A stretch of 64,000 nucleotides of DNA from Chloroflexota bacterium (GTDB lineage Bacteria; Chloroflexota; Anaerolineae; Aggregatilineales; Phototrophicaceae): the NCBI GenBank assembly GCA_011523615.1, contig WTGJ01000027.1:213795-277794 (forward strand), given 5' to 3'. The notes under the pieces were generated by a model that was given only the letters and a program-made list of their open reading frames with translations, did no database searches and was not told the DNA's origin. The translations under genes were made by a program, and so were the position numbers. Positions 26,592 through 35,182 of the stretch are shown in pieces; the first letter of the stretch is position 1; the number at the start of each line of letters is the position of its first letter.

Positions 26592-28154
26592 CTATGCAAA
26601 CGCAGGTGCGGGATCTTCTTCCGTTGCCCCCGCCATCCAGGCCCCCAGTTGTTGCAGCACGACTTCTTCGCGCTTCATCTCACCCACGATTCGCCCTTCA
26701 TACATCACGAGGATGCGATCGGAAAGCAATTGAATCTCATCCAGGTCTTCACTGATGAGTAAGATGGCGGTGCCTTTCTCGCGCTCATCGAGCAATCGTT
26801 GGTGAATGTATTCTGTCGCGCCGATGTCGACGCCGCGGATCGGTTGGGCTGCCAACAGCACCCGAGGGTTGCGGTCCAATTCACGGGCAAGCACCAATTT
26901 TTGGATGTTGCCACCCGAAAGGCTTTTGACTTTCGTTGAGCTGGCGGGCGTCTTGATTTCATAGTCGCGGATGGCTTCCGAACAGGCTTGGTCCACGGCA
27001 TCAAAACGGAGGAAGACCCCATTGCGGCTGAATTTTGTGCTGTCATAGTCGCGCAGCATGTAATTTTCCGCTACCGAAAACTCGGTGATGACGCCATCTT
27101 CCATGCGCTCTTCGGGGATGTATGAAAGACCCAAATCTTTGATTTCAGCGGGGTTCAGTCTTTCGATGGCTGTACCTTCCATTTCCAGAGTGCCTGAAGT
27201 CGCCGGTCGCAAGCCGGCGATGACCTGTGCCAACTCGCGCTGGCCATTGCCGGAGACACCGGCGATGCCGACGATTTCACCGGAATGCACCTCGAGCGAA
27301 ACGTCGATGAGGCCGGGTTCTTCTCGTTCGTTCAGTGCATTCACCCCGCGCAAAGTAAGCCGTGGGGTACCGGCATTCAAGGGGGGAAATTGGTAATTCT
27401 GCAACACCGGCCGGCCCACCATCATCTCCGCCAGTTGCGCACGAGTGGCTCCTTCTGTCTCGATCGTATCCACCAGACGACCGTCCCGCAGCACTGTGAT
27501 GCGCTGGCTGATGGCCAGGACTTCGTGCAATTTATGGGAGATGAAAATGCAGCCATGCCCTTCCGCTGTCATCTGACGCAGAACGCGGAACAGATCATCG
27601 ACTTCGCCGGGCGTGAGCACCGCCGTCGGTTCGTCGAGGATGAGGATGGCAGCGCCTTTGTAGAGGGCGCGCAGAATCTCGACTCTTTGCTGTTCGCCCA
27701 CCGCAAGTTGCCAGATGGGTGCATGCACATTCACGCTCAAATTGTAGTCATGTGAGAGCTGCTCGAGCTTGGCTGCCACATCATCCAAATCCAGCCGATA
27801 CCCACGGGAAGACTTCATGCCGAGCGCAACATTCTCAACGACCGTCAGCGATGGCACCAGCATGAAATGCTGATGGATCATGCCAATCCCCTGGGCAATG
27901 GCTTCGGAAGGCGAGTTGATTTTCGTGGCCTGGCCATCCAGTAGGATTTCCCCAGCATCGGGTGAATACATGCCGTATAGCACCTTCATGAGGGTGCTTT
28001 TGCCCGCACCGTTTTCACCCAACAAAGCGTGGACTTCGCCGTTATGAAGGTCAAAATCGACTTGATCGATGGCCTTCACGCCCGGAAAAGCTTTCACCAT
28101 CCCCCTCATCTGAAGGACGGGCTCAACGTCACGCTTTGTAGCGAGATTGGACAT
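26592..28154 (-). CDS. ABC transporter ATPase, BMP/nucleoside (simple sugar) type
   Basis: A 520-residue protein with two fused ABC domains, as in the NupO/YufO group that energises uptake of nucleosides. The first domain has Walker A GENGAGKST, an unusual signature LAVGEQQRVEI, and Walker B ILILDEPTAVL. The second has a degenerate Walker A (GVSGNGQREL), signature LSGGNIQKLVLAREL and AAQPIRGVDIGATEYIH. These features are normal for this family. ATG at 28154 is used; TTG two codons earlier is open. It is the last gene of a permease-permease-BMP-ATPase operon, separated from the BMP gene by a strong hairpin. Confidence 0.92.
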   Translation of the reverse strand: MSNLATKRDVEPVLQMRGMVKAFPGVKAIDQVDFDLHNGEVHALLGENGAGKSTLMKVLYGMYSPDAGEILLDGQATKINSPSEAIAQGIGMIHQHFMLVPSLTVVENVALGMKSSRGYRLDLDDVAAKLEQLSHDYNLSVNVHAPIWQLAVGEQQRVEILRALYKGAAILILDEPTAVLTPGEVDDLFRVLRQMTAEGHGCIFISHKLHEVLAISQRITVLRDGRLVDTIETEGATRAQLAEMMVGRPVLQNYQFPPLNAGTPRLTLRGVNALNEREEPGLIDVSLEVHSGEIVGIAGVSGNGQRELAQVIAGLRPATSGTLEMEGTAIERLNPAEIKDLGLSYIPEERMEDGVITEFSVAENYMLRDYDSTKFSRNGVFLRFDAVDQACSEAIRDYEIKTPASSTKVKSLSGGNIQKLVLARELDRNPRVLLAAQPIRGVDIGATEYIHQRLLDEREKGTAILLISEDLDEIQLLSDRILVMYEGRIVGEMKREEVVLQQLGAWMAGATEEDPAPAFA

Positions 28155-28177
28155 GCCCAACCCAGTTTCTTAGGAAA

Positions 28178-28206
28178 GGAGGGGAAAAGGAGCTCCTTCC
28201 CCCTCC
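28178..28206 (-). other. Intercistronic hairpin after the BMP-protein gene
   Basis: Two G-rich and C-rich arms, GGAGGGG/CCCCTCC and AAGGAG/CTCCTT with a small internal loop between, form an almost continuous stem. It sits 22 bases after the BMP gene stop and before the ATPase gene. A short TTT follows in the transcript sense. A role in stabilising the upstream mRNA or partial termination is inferred. Confidence 0.65.
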
Positions 28207-28228
28207 CTTCGTCAGGTCTAGCAACTAG

Positions 28229-29287
28229 CTAGCCGTCGTCACTGTCATCATCCATGTCATCATCGTCCATGTCGTCGTCCATATCATCATCCATATCGTC
28301 CATGTCATCAGCCATCATGGTGACGCTTTCGATCAGTTCTTCGACTTGCGCCCAGACCTCTTCTTGTTTCATCTCGTCACCACCGAAGGAATGCTCACTC
28401 AGTTCCATGGTGATGCCGCCGTTGGCCAAATCGATGGTATAAGCCGTTCCACCCAACACACCCATTTGAATGTGATCGATGATATCAGCGAGGACAACTT
28501 CCCAGTTGTAAATCTGGAAGAGCACGCCACTCCCCTCGGCCAGGCCCGCTTGACTGGTTTGGGTGCCATACCATTGGATTTCATTCTCCAGAGCGACGGC
28601 GATCGGCCCGACGACCATTTGCGCCGTTCCGGTCAAAACGTCCGCACCGTTCGCTACATGGGTCAACGCCGCTTCCGTCGCTTGTGGGACGTCACTGAAG
28701 GATTGGATGTAGACCACATTCACCGTCACATCCGGATTCATCGCTTCCGCGCCGGCAACGAAACCATCCACATAGAGTTTTGCATCGCCGACTTCGATGG
28801 GGCCGACCACACCGATCACACCGCTCATGGATTGTCCGGCGGCGATCGCACCATTGATGTAACCGCCTTGATCCGCTGCCGCGGTGTAGGCGTAGACGTT
28901 ATCCAGACCAAAGGTGTCTTGATCAGTGCCCCAGGCGAAAGAAGTTTCCGGGAACTCTGGCGCCAGATCGACCAAAATCGAGCCGAACTGAGAACCATGG
29001 GCGATGATGAGATCGTAATCACCGGAGAAGGCCCAATCTCGCAGTGCGACGGCGGCATCATCGACGATGAAGGTTCCTTCCTGGAAAGCGAACTCAAAAT
29101 TATCCTCACCCATCTCTTCCTGGATGGCCAGCAAGGCATCGTACATGCTTTGGCTGAAGGCGAGGTCATCCGTAGCGCTGGGCGCCACGGCCGCTACACG
29201 AAATGGCTCATCTTGAGCCAAAGCGGAAGGCAGCGAGAGCGCGAAAATCGCGAGCACTACCAGCGTACACCACAGTTTGCCTTTCAT
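28229..29287 (-). CDS. BMP-family ABC transporter substrate-binding protein with Asp/Met-rich tail
   Basis: A 352-residue exported binding protein of the BMP (Med/PnrA-like) family, which usually binds nucleosides. The signal peptide (KLWCTLVVLAIFALSLPSALAQDE) has a signal peptidase I type site. Mature-part motifs: LAFSQSMYDALLAIQEEMG, DYDLIIAHGSQFG, FAWGTDQ, DQGGYINGAIAAGQS, IGVVGPIEVGDAKLYVDGFVAGAEA. ATG at 29287 has GAGGAG six bases upstream. The last 29 residues are nearly all Asp and Met, which is not part of the family fold. It lies between the permeases and the ATPase of its transporter. Confidence 0.9.
   Translation of the reverse strand: MKGKLWCTLVVLAIFALSLPSALAQDEPFRVAAVAPSATDDLAFSQSMYDALLAIQEEMGEDNFEFAFQEGTFIVDDAAVALRDWAFSGDYDLIIAHGSQFGSILVDLAPEFPETSFAWGTDQDTFGLDNVYAYTAAADQGGYINGAIAAGQSMSGVIGVVGPIEVGDAKLYVDGFVAGAEAMNPDVTVNVVYIQSFSDVPQATEAALTHVANGADVLTGTAQMVVGPIAVALENEIQWYGTQTSQAGLAEGSGVLFQIYNWEVVLADIIDHIQMGVLGGTAYTIDLANGGITMELSEHSFGGDEMKQEEVWAQVEELIESVTMMADDMDDMDDDMDDDMDDDDMDDDSDDG
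28232..28318 (-). repeat. Asp/Met-coding low-complexity tail of the BMP protein
   Basis: The final coding stretch is an imperfect repeat of GAT/GAC and ATG codons (units such as DDDM and DDM), giving a highly acidic, Met-rich C-terminus. The same kind of tail occurs on the BMP protein at 48671-49831. DNA of this kind is prone to slippage. Confidence 0.85.
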
Positions 29288-29345
29288 TTCATTCTCCTCA
29301 CTCACTCTGCTGATCGTACGAAATCTAATTGCAGGTATGACTGCA

Positions 29346-30281
29346 TCATTCGCCTCGTTCGAATGGTTTCGTCAGGGCAGTGGGTTTCTCCTTTCGCTTC
29401 GAGGCGAAAACCAGGACGATAATGGTGATGAGTGCCGGCAATAGATTGGAAAATTCGGCCGGAATTTGCCAACCAAACAACTCAAAACCAATCACATCCG
29501 CTTGCAATTGTAGCGCATTAACGAAACTGAACAAAATTGCCCCACCCAGGACGCCATAAGGGCGCCAACCACCGAAATACACCAGTGCGACTGCGATGAA
29601 TCCTCTGCCGGCGGTCATGTTTTGCTGAAACACTTTCAAGAGGGCAATGCTCAGAGCAGCACCTGCCAATCCGGATAGGGTGCCACCGAGCGTGACGGTC
29701 AGATAGCGGATGCGCGTCACGCTGACCCCCATGGCGTCCGCCGCATCGGGATGCTGCCCCACCGCGCGGATCTGAAGGCCGATCGTGGTGTAATTCAAAA
29801 TGAAATAGCTGATGGGTACGAGGGCAAAAGCAAGGTAGACGAGTAAATTGTGTTGGAAGAAAATCTCCCCCAACCAGGGCAGATCCGACAAGATGGGCAG
29901 GTCAACACTCGGGAATCCGGCCACCGTGCGCGGCGTGCCGACCAGTTCTTTGTATAACAATTCGCTCATACCCAGGCCAAACAGGTAGATGCCGATGCCG
30001 CTGATCCCCTGCTCTGCTTTCAACGTCACGCTGATGAAAGCAGTGGCCAAACCCATCAAAGCACCGATGATGAGCGCAGCGATGACGCCCAATATCAGGC
30101 TTTCGGTGATGTAGACGACGTAAAAACCGAAAAAAGCGCCCAACAACATCACACCGTCGACACCTAAGTTCAACACGCCACTGCGTTGGCTGAACATCTC
30201 TCCCAATGAAGCGAAGATATACGGCGTGGCCAGGCGAATGGTGGAAGCGAACACGCTGGCGGTGATGATGTCTTCAAGCAT
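29346..30281 (-). CDS. ABC transporter permease, BMP/nucleoside type (second permease)
   Basis: A 311-residue permease of the BPD_transp_2 family (NupQ/YufQ type), with about eight to ten helices. Motifs: LATPYIFASLGEMFSQRSGVLNLGVDGVMLLGAFFG, the loop TIGLQIRAVGQHPDAADAMGVSVTRIRYLTV that contacts the ATPase, and GRGFIAVALVYFGGWRP. ATG at 30281 with GAGGA upstream is chosen over an ATG 14 codons earlier. It overlaps the stop of the preceding permease by eight bases. It precedes the BMP gene and forms part of the nucleoside-type importer. Confidence 0.9.
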   Translation of the reverse strand: MLEDIITASVFASTIRLATPYIFASLGEMFSQRSGVLNLGVDGVMLLGAFFGFYVVYITESLILGVIAALIIGALMGLATAFISVTLKAEQGISGIGIYLFGLGMSELLYKELVGTPRTVAGFPSVDLPILSDLPWLGEIFFQHNLLVYLAFALVPISYFILNYTTIGLQIRAVGQHPDAADAMGVSVTRIRYLTVTLGGTLSGLAGAALSIALLKVFQQNMTAGRGFIAVALVYFGGWRPYGVLGGAILFSFVNALQLQADVIGFELFGWQIPAEFSNLLPALITIIVLVFASKRKEKPTALTKPFERGE

Positions 30282-31494
30282 TCGTTTCCTCGGTTGGGAG
30301 GATGGTTTGTGCGTCGATTTCACCGCCTACTCTGCGGCGCGCCCTGCGCAGGATGAAGATTTGGCTCGCGACGACAAAAACGACGATGATCCCATTGATG
30401 GAGGTGATCAAGGAAGAGGCACCTTGGATCTCACGTTGCATTTTTTGAGCGCCGACCAGCAAACCACCGAAGAAGACGCTGGCCGGTATGGCGCCCAAAG
30501 GCGTCAAACCGCCAAAGAGGGCCACCACGATCCCGTTGAAGCCGGCATTGCCCGTGAAGCCTGCCGGTGAACCATCGGTTTTCAGGCGGTAGGTTAAGCC
30601 CAGCACCTGGACGATGCCGGCCAGTCCGGATAAACCACCGGCCAAAAACATGGATAGGACCATTTGCTGTTTCACATTGATCCCGGCATAGCGAGCGGCT
30701 CGTTCTTTGTAGCCCACGGCCCGAATGCGGAAGCCGAAGGTAGTCTTCCACATGAAGATGTAAATCACGACGGCCATCAAAACGGCGAGGATGAGCCCCC
30801 AATGCAAACTGGTTCGGTCGAACAAAAGGTGATCAGCCAGTGGCAAACGGAAGCGGGGAATCTTGGCCGCATCCACGATCCGTGCCGTTTCTGGGACATG
30901 GTTGGTGCCCACTTTGGTGGGGTCCAGCATCGGTCCGTTGAGCAGGTAATTCATCAATTGGACGGCCACCTGATTCAACATGATGGTGCTCAGGATTTCA
31001 TTCACATCGAATTGGGCCTTGAGAAAACCGGCGATGGCACCGAAAAACCCGCCTGCCAGGAAGGCGGCCAACAAAGCCAGTGGGATGACCCAGAAGCCGA
31101 GCTCATCACCCAACGAGAGGGTGATGGCTGACCCGGCAAGGGCGCCGGTGATCATCTGCCCCTCGCCACCGATATTGATCACGCCGCCGCGGAAAGCGAC
31201 CGTGATGCCAATCGCCACAAACAGGATCGGGGTCGCTTTGGTCAGGGTATTGGCGGTCGCATTTTCATTGCCGAAGGCGCCGGACCACATGGCAGAAAAA
31301 GCTTTGATGGGGTCGGCATCTAGGGTGAGCAAAATGAAAGCAGAAACCAAAAAAGCCCCGACGAGCGCGATGAGCCCGGGCAATAGATCCAGCAAGCGGC
31401 CGAATGAGGCACGGGCGAAATTCTTCAAGCCAGCCTGCAAGCCGGTCGCGGTCTGGATGGCTGAGTCGTGGGCGATCTGGCTCACGAAAGGCAT
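30274..31494 (-). CDS. ABC transporter permease, BMP/nucleoside type (first permease)
   Basis: A 406-residue permease of the BPD_transp_2 family (NupP/YufP type). It shows TKATPILFVAIGITVAFRGGVINIGGEGQMITGALAGS, NEILSTIMLNQVAVQLMNYLLNGP, the ATPase contact FGFRIRAVGYKERAARYAGINVKQQMV, and GNAGFNGIVVALFGGLTPLGA. The ATG at 31494 is preceded by GGGAGG. It is the first gene of its operon, divergent from the xanthine dehydrogenase gene across a 109-base region. This arrangement suggests that purine uptake and oxidation are linked. Confidence 0.9.
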   Translation of the reverse strand: MPFVSQIAHDSAIQTATGLQAGLKNFARASFGRLLDLLPGLIALVGAFLVSAFILLTLDADPIKAFSAMWSGAFGNENATANTLTKATPILFVAIGITVAFRGGVINIGGEGQMITGALAGSAITLSLGDELGFWVIPLALLAAFLAGGFFGAIAGFLKAQFDVNEILSTIMLNQVAVQLMNYLLNGPMLDPTKVGTNHVPETARIVDAAKIPRFRLPLADHLLFDRTSLHWGLILAVLMAVVIYIFMWKTTFGFRIRAVGYKERAARYAGINVKQQMVLSMFLAGGLSGLAGIVQVLGLTYRLKTDGSPAGFTGNAGFNGIVVALFGGLTPLGAIPASVFFGGLLVGAQKMQREIQGASSLITSINGIIVVFVVASQIFILRRARRRVGGEIDAQTILPTEETNA

Positions 31495-31553
31495 CCACCT
31501 CCCTTTGACGCGATTCAGTGTATCTTAAGTAATGTGTCAAACCTAATTTTAAG

Positions 31554-31581
31554 TTGTACCGCTGATTGGGTATGATAATAG
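31554..31581 (+). promoter_or_regulatory. Candidate promoter for the xanthine dehydrogenase gene
   Basis: TTGTAC (31554-31559), a 16-base spacer and TG-A-TAATAG (extended -10 ending at 31581) lie 22 bases before the start codon. The same 109-base intergenic region must also hold the promoter of the divergent transporter operon; TTGACA on the other strand at 31540-31535 is suggestive but has no good -10. Confidence 0.4.
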
Positions 31582-31603
31582 GCAATGTGCGAAGAGGTGC
31601 GAT

Positions 31604-34204
31604 ATGACAGTGCATTTCATGTTGAATGGAGAACCACGACAGTATGATGGTGATCCCAGTCTTCCTCTATTGACGTACTTGCGTGAGGAGGAAGACATCA
31701 TCTCGCCCAAAGACGGTTGCGCCCCGCAGGCTGCATGTGGTTGTTGTGTCGTCCAGCAAGATGCCAAAGCAGTCCTGTCTTGTGTGACGCCCATGAGCAA
31801 GCTGGAAGGGGCTCAGATCACGACGACCGAAGGCTTGGGCGAATACCGCCAGCAGGTGTATGCCAATGCGTTCGTCGCCAGTGGCGGTGTGCAATGCGGT
31901 TTTTGCATTCCTGGCATCGTGATGCAGGGCCATGTGCTGTTGAATCGCAACCCTGAACCATCGCGACAAGACATCGAGAAAGCGCTCACGCCCAACCTGT
32001 GTCGTTGTACAGGATACAAGAAAATCGTCGATGCGATTTCTTGCGCTGCCGAAGCCATCCGCAAAGAAGAGGACATTCCCGAACCACAAAGCGATGGCAA
32101 GATCGGCAGTCGCCACCCGAAATATGAAGCGCAGGATTTGGTGCTCGGTCAACATCGCTATGTGGATGACATCAAGCTTCCGGGAATGGTGCATGGAGCG
32201 ATTAAATTCAGTGATCACCCACGCGCCATCGTGAAAAATATGGATTTCACGCGAGCAAAACAAGTGGCGGGCGTCTTGCGCATCCTCACCGCAGAGGATG
32301 TTCCCGGACAGCGCTACCAGGGTTTGATCCGCAAAGACTGGCCCATTTACATCGCGATCGGGGAGACCACCCGCTATGTCGGGGACGCCCTGGCATTGGT
32401 GGTGGCGGAAACGGACGCCATCGCTCGTGATGCAGTGGAGCAGATTGATGTCGAATATGAGGTTCTGGAACCGATCACCGATATGGACGCTGCGCTGGCG
32501 GCGGAAGCACCTCACCTGCACGAGGGCGGCAACCAATTGTCGCAGAGCATTACCCAAAGGGGCAATCTGGCAGAAGCCAGAGCCAATTCCGCCTTTGTTT
32601 CCGAAGGGGTCTACCAGACACAGATGATCGAGCACGGTTTCATGGAGCCCGAGTGTTCGATCGCTTACCCCAATGGAGAGCAGATCGCGGTCCTCTCCCA
32701 GGGCCAGGGTGTCTATGAAGATCGGACGCAAATCGCCAGTTTGCTGGGCGTCGAAGAAACGCAGATCCGGGTGAAGCTCGTCTCCAATGGCGGGGCCTTT
32801 GGCGGCAAAGAAGACCTGGCTTGCCAGGGACATGCGGCTTTGGCGGCGCAACACTTGCAGCGAGCGGTGAAAGTCCGCATGACGCGGGCAGAGAGCATCG
32901 CCTTTCACCCCAAGCGACATCCGATCCGCATGGAATACACCATCGGCTGTGACGAGCGAGGAAAATTCACGTTCATGCGCGGGCGTTTTCTCGGCGATAC
33001 CGGTGCTTACGCTTCGGTCGGCATGAAAGTGCTGGAGCGTTCCGCCGGTCATGCCACCGGCGCCTATTCGTTCCCGGTTACCGATGTGGTCAGCACCTCG
33101 GTCTATACCAATAACCTACCCTGTGGGGCGATGCGTGGTTTTGGCGTGAACCAGACCGCTTTTGCCCTCGAAAGTTGCATCGACGATTTATGTGAACAGG
33201 GTGGTTTTGATCGCTGGCAGATTCGCTATGACAACGCCTTGGATGATGGCGATATGACGGCGACGGGCCAGATCATCGAAAGCGGCGCCGGCGTGAAAGC
33301 CACTCTATTGGCGGTAAAAGATGAATTCCAGAATGCGCGCTATGCCGGCATCGCCTGTGGCATCAAGAACACCGGCATCGGCAATGGGATGCCGGATTCC
33401 AGCCAGGTCAAAATCACCATCGCCGCCCCCGATCGCGTCATCATCGACCACGGTTGGACGGAAATGGGTCAGGGTATCCATACGGTTGCCCTGCAAGCCC
33501 TGGTGGAAGAAACGGGCATCCCTCCCCAATGCATTGAAGTCCGTGTCGATACCGAAGCGGAGCAGTATGCAGGCATGACCACCGCTTCCCGGGCGACTTC
33601 CCTCATCGGCAATGCCATCATCGACGCGGCCCGGCAGCTGCGCGAAGATTTACAGGAACACTCGCTCGAACAGTTGGTCGGGCGGGAATATGAAGGGGAA
33701 TGGGTCGTGGATTGGACCAACAAACCCGGCGCCATGGTGGAGAAAGTCTATACGCATTATTCTTACAGCTATGCCACCCAGTTGGTGACTCTGGATGAAC
33801 AAGGACAATTGCAGAAGGTCGTCGCCGCCCATGATGCCGGGCGCATCTTCAACCCGACCCTCTTCGAAGGCCAATTGGAAGGATCGATCCACATGGGTTT
33901 GGGTTATGCGATCAGTGAAGATCTGCCACTAGAGGTGGGTGTACCCAAGAGCACGATGTTGCGCAAATGCGGGATTTTGCGCGCAAAAGAAATGCCGGAA
34001 ATGGAAATCATCGGCGTGGAAGTGCCGGACCCGCACGGACCTTACGGCGCCAAAGGTGTGGGCGAAATTGGCTTGGTCCCCACCGCGGGGGCGGTGGCCA
34101 ATGCCTTGTATCAATTCGACGGAGAACGGCGCTACCACTTGCCGATGGCTCTTCCGAGCACGCGAAAAGTGGGCAGAGCACGCAAGAAAAATGGCAGAAA
34201 ATGA
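31604..34204 (+). CDS. Selenium-dependent-type xanthine dehydrogenase (2Fe-2S and molybdenum domains fused)
   Basis: An 866-residue molybdenum hydroxylase matching the family named selenium-dependent xanthine dehydrogenase. Residues about 1-155 hold two 2Fe-2S clusters: C-x(4)-C-x-C-C in DGCAPQAACGCC with a later Cys in LSCVTP, then CGFCIPG and NLCRCTGYKKIVDAI. The Moco domain follows from about residue 170 with RYVDDIKLPGM, GGAFGGKEDLACQGHAALAA, RGFGVNQTAFALES, and PYGAKGVGEIGLVPTAGA containing the catalytic Glu. There is no FAD domain, as usual for this family. No in-frame UGA is needed; in known members the selenium is a labile cofactor. Context with a nucleoside-type importer supports purine catabolism. 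Confidence 0.85.
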   Translation: MTVHFMLNGEPRQYDGDPSLPLLTYLREEEDIISPKDGCAPQAACGCCVVQQDAKAVLSCVTPMSKLEGAQITTTEGLGEYRQQVYANAFVASGGVQCGFCIPGIVMQGHVLLNRNPEPSRQDIEKALTPNLCRCTGYKKIVDAISCAAEAIRKEEDIPEPQSDGKIGSRHPKYEAQDLVLGQHRYVDDIKLPGMVHGAIKFSDHPRAIVKNMDFTRAKQVAGVLRILTAEDVPGQRYQGLIRKDWPIYIAIGETTRYVGDALALVVAETDAIARDAVEQIDVEYEVLEPITDMDAALAAEAPHLHEGGNQLSQSITQRGNLAEARANSAFVSEGVYQTQMIEHGFMEPECSIAYPNGEQIAVLSQGQGVYEDRTQIASLLGVEETQIRVKLVSNGGAFGGKEDLACQGHAALAAQHLQRAVKVRMTRAESIAFHPKRHPIRMEYTIGCDERGKFTFMRGRFLGDTGAYASVGMKVLERSAGHATGAYSFPVTDVVSTSVYTNNLPCGAMRGFGVNQTAFALESCIDDLCEQGGFDRWQIRYDNALDDGDMTATGQIIESGAGVKATLLAVKDEFQNARYAGIACGIKNTGIGNGMPDSSQVKITIAAPDRVIIDHGWTEMGQGIHTVALQALVEETGIPPQCIEVRVDTEAEQYAGMTTASRATSLIGNAIIDAARQLREDLQEHSLEQLVGREYEGEWVVDWTNKPGAMVEKVYTHYSYSYATQLVTLDEQGQLQKVVAAHDAGRIFNPTLFEGQLEGSIHMGLGYAISEDLPLEVGVPKSTMLRKCGILRAKEMPEMEIIGVEVPDPHGPYGAKGVGEIGLVPTAGAVANALYQFDGERRYHLPMALPSTRKVGRARKKNGRK

Positions 34205-34238
34205 ACATTCTTCCTTGAAGTTTTCCATTTGCCACAAG

Positions 34239-34268
34239 GTGCCCGCCTCAAGTGGTGGGCACTTTTTT
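34239..34268 (+). terminator. Intrinsic terminator after xanthine dehydrogenase
   Basis: GTGCCCGCC pairs with GGTGGGCAC (one G-U) around a TCAAGT loop, followed by six T residues. It lies 34 bases after the stop codon and just before the convergent permease gene end. There is no T run on the other strand. Confidence 0.88.
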
Positions 34269-34297
34269 CTCAATCCCCGAGGCGGAAGCGCAGCGTA

Positions 34298-35182
34298 TCA
34301 GGTGTTGCCGCGCAATTTGGGATCCAGCACATCGCGCAAGCCATCACCCAATAGGTTGAAGCTCAATACGCCCAGCATGATGGCGATCGAAGGATAAAAC
34401 AGCAACCAGGGCGCTCGTTCTGCCAGGGCGCGGTTTTCGCCGCTGAGCATCACCCCCCAGCTGGGCTCGCCCACTTCCGGGCCAAGGCCCAGAAAACTGA
34501 GGCCGGATTCCGTCAGCAATGCCCAGGACAGCCCCAGCGAAATCTGAACGATGAGCGGTGCAGTCATGTTGGGCAAAATGTGCCGCAGCAGGATGTGCCA
34601 GGGCCCTGCCCCAGTGACGCGGGCAGCCAGGACGAATTCGGTTTCCTTAAGGGCCAGCACAGGGCCACGAGCGACACGGGCAAAAATGGGGGTGTAGACG
34701 ATGCCGATGGCCAGCAACGTATTGTTGAGCCCGCGGCCCAGCAAAGCGACAATCAACAACGCGAGCAACAAGCCGGGGAAAGCGAAGATGATATCCATCA
34801 AACGCATCAATAAGATGTCGGTTCTCCCTCCGAAATAGCCCGCCAATATGCCAATCGTGGCCCCTACCGCTGTCGCAAAACAAACGGAGAGCAAGGATAC
34901 ATAGAGGGAATTGCTGGCACCCCTCATCAAACGGCTGGCGATATCGCGGCCGAAAAGATCAGCACCCAGTGGGTAGCGGTCGCCGGGTGGTTCCAGCGAA
35001 TCCAGGCGATGTTGCTGCCAATAGGGGTAAGGGGTGATTTCCAGCGCGCCCAAAATGGCGACGACCACCAATGCACTGGCGATGATGGCGCCGATGAGGC
35101 CGCTGCGGTTGCGCAAAAAACGAAAGAGAAGCGAGTCAGAACCCGGCTTCCGCTCGTTGTTTCGTGGTTCAGTTGTGGTCAC
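34298..35182 (-). CDS. Peptide/nickel-type ABC transporter permease, DppC-like (second system)
   Basis: A 294-residue DppC/OppC-type permease. It has an N-terminal anchor (RSGLIGAIIASALVVVAILG), GDRYPLGADLFGRDIASRLMRGASNSLYVSLL, and the EAA loop ETEFVLAARVTGAGPWHILLRHILPN. It ends with GDGLRDVLDPKLRGNT, usual for the family. The GTG start at 35182 lies inside the end of the DppB-like gene (14-base overlap), without its own ribosome site, so translation is probably coupled. It is last in the operon and no ATPase gene follows. Confidence 0.92.
   Translation of the reverse strand: MTTTEPRNNERKPGSDSLLFRFLRNRSGLIGAIIASALVVVAILGALEITPYPYWQQHRLDSLEPPGDRYPLGADLFGRDIASRLMRGASNSLYVSLLSVCFATAVGATIGILAGYFGGRTDILLMRLMDIIFAFPGLLLALLIVALLGRGLNNTLLAIGIVYTPIFARVARGPVLALKETEFVLAARVTGAGPWHILLRHILPNMTAPLIVQISLGLSWALLTESGLSFLGLGPEVGEPSWGVMLSGENRALAERAPWLLFYPSIAIMLGVLSFNLLGDGLRDVLDPKLRGNT

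Noticed and set aside
28346-29422. Plus-strand open frame of 358 codons
   Set aside because: It is a shadow of the BMP gene and part of the permease; no recognisable motifs, and His/Arg/Asp-rich composition typical of antisense reading.
31667-33052. Reverse-strand open frame of 461 codons
   Set aside because: It is a shadow of the xanthine dehydrogenase gene, whose motifs are all on the plus strand.
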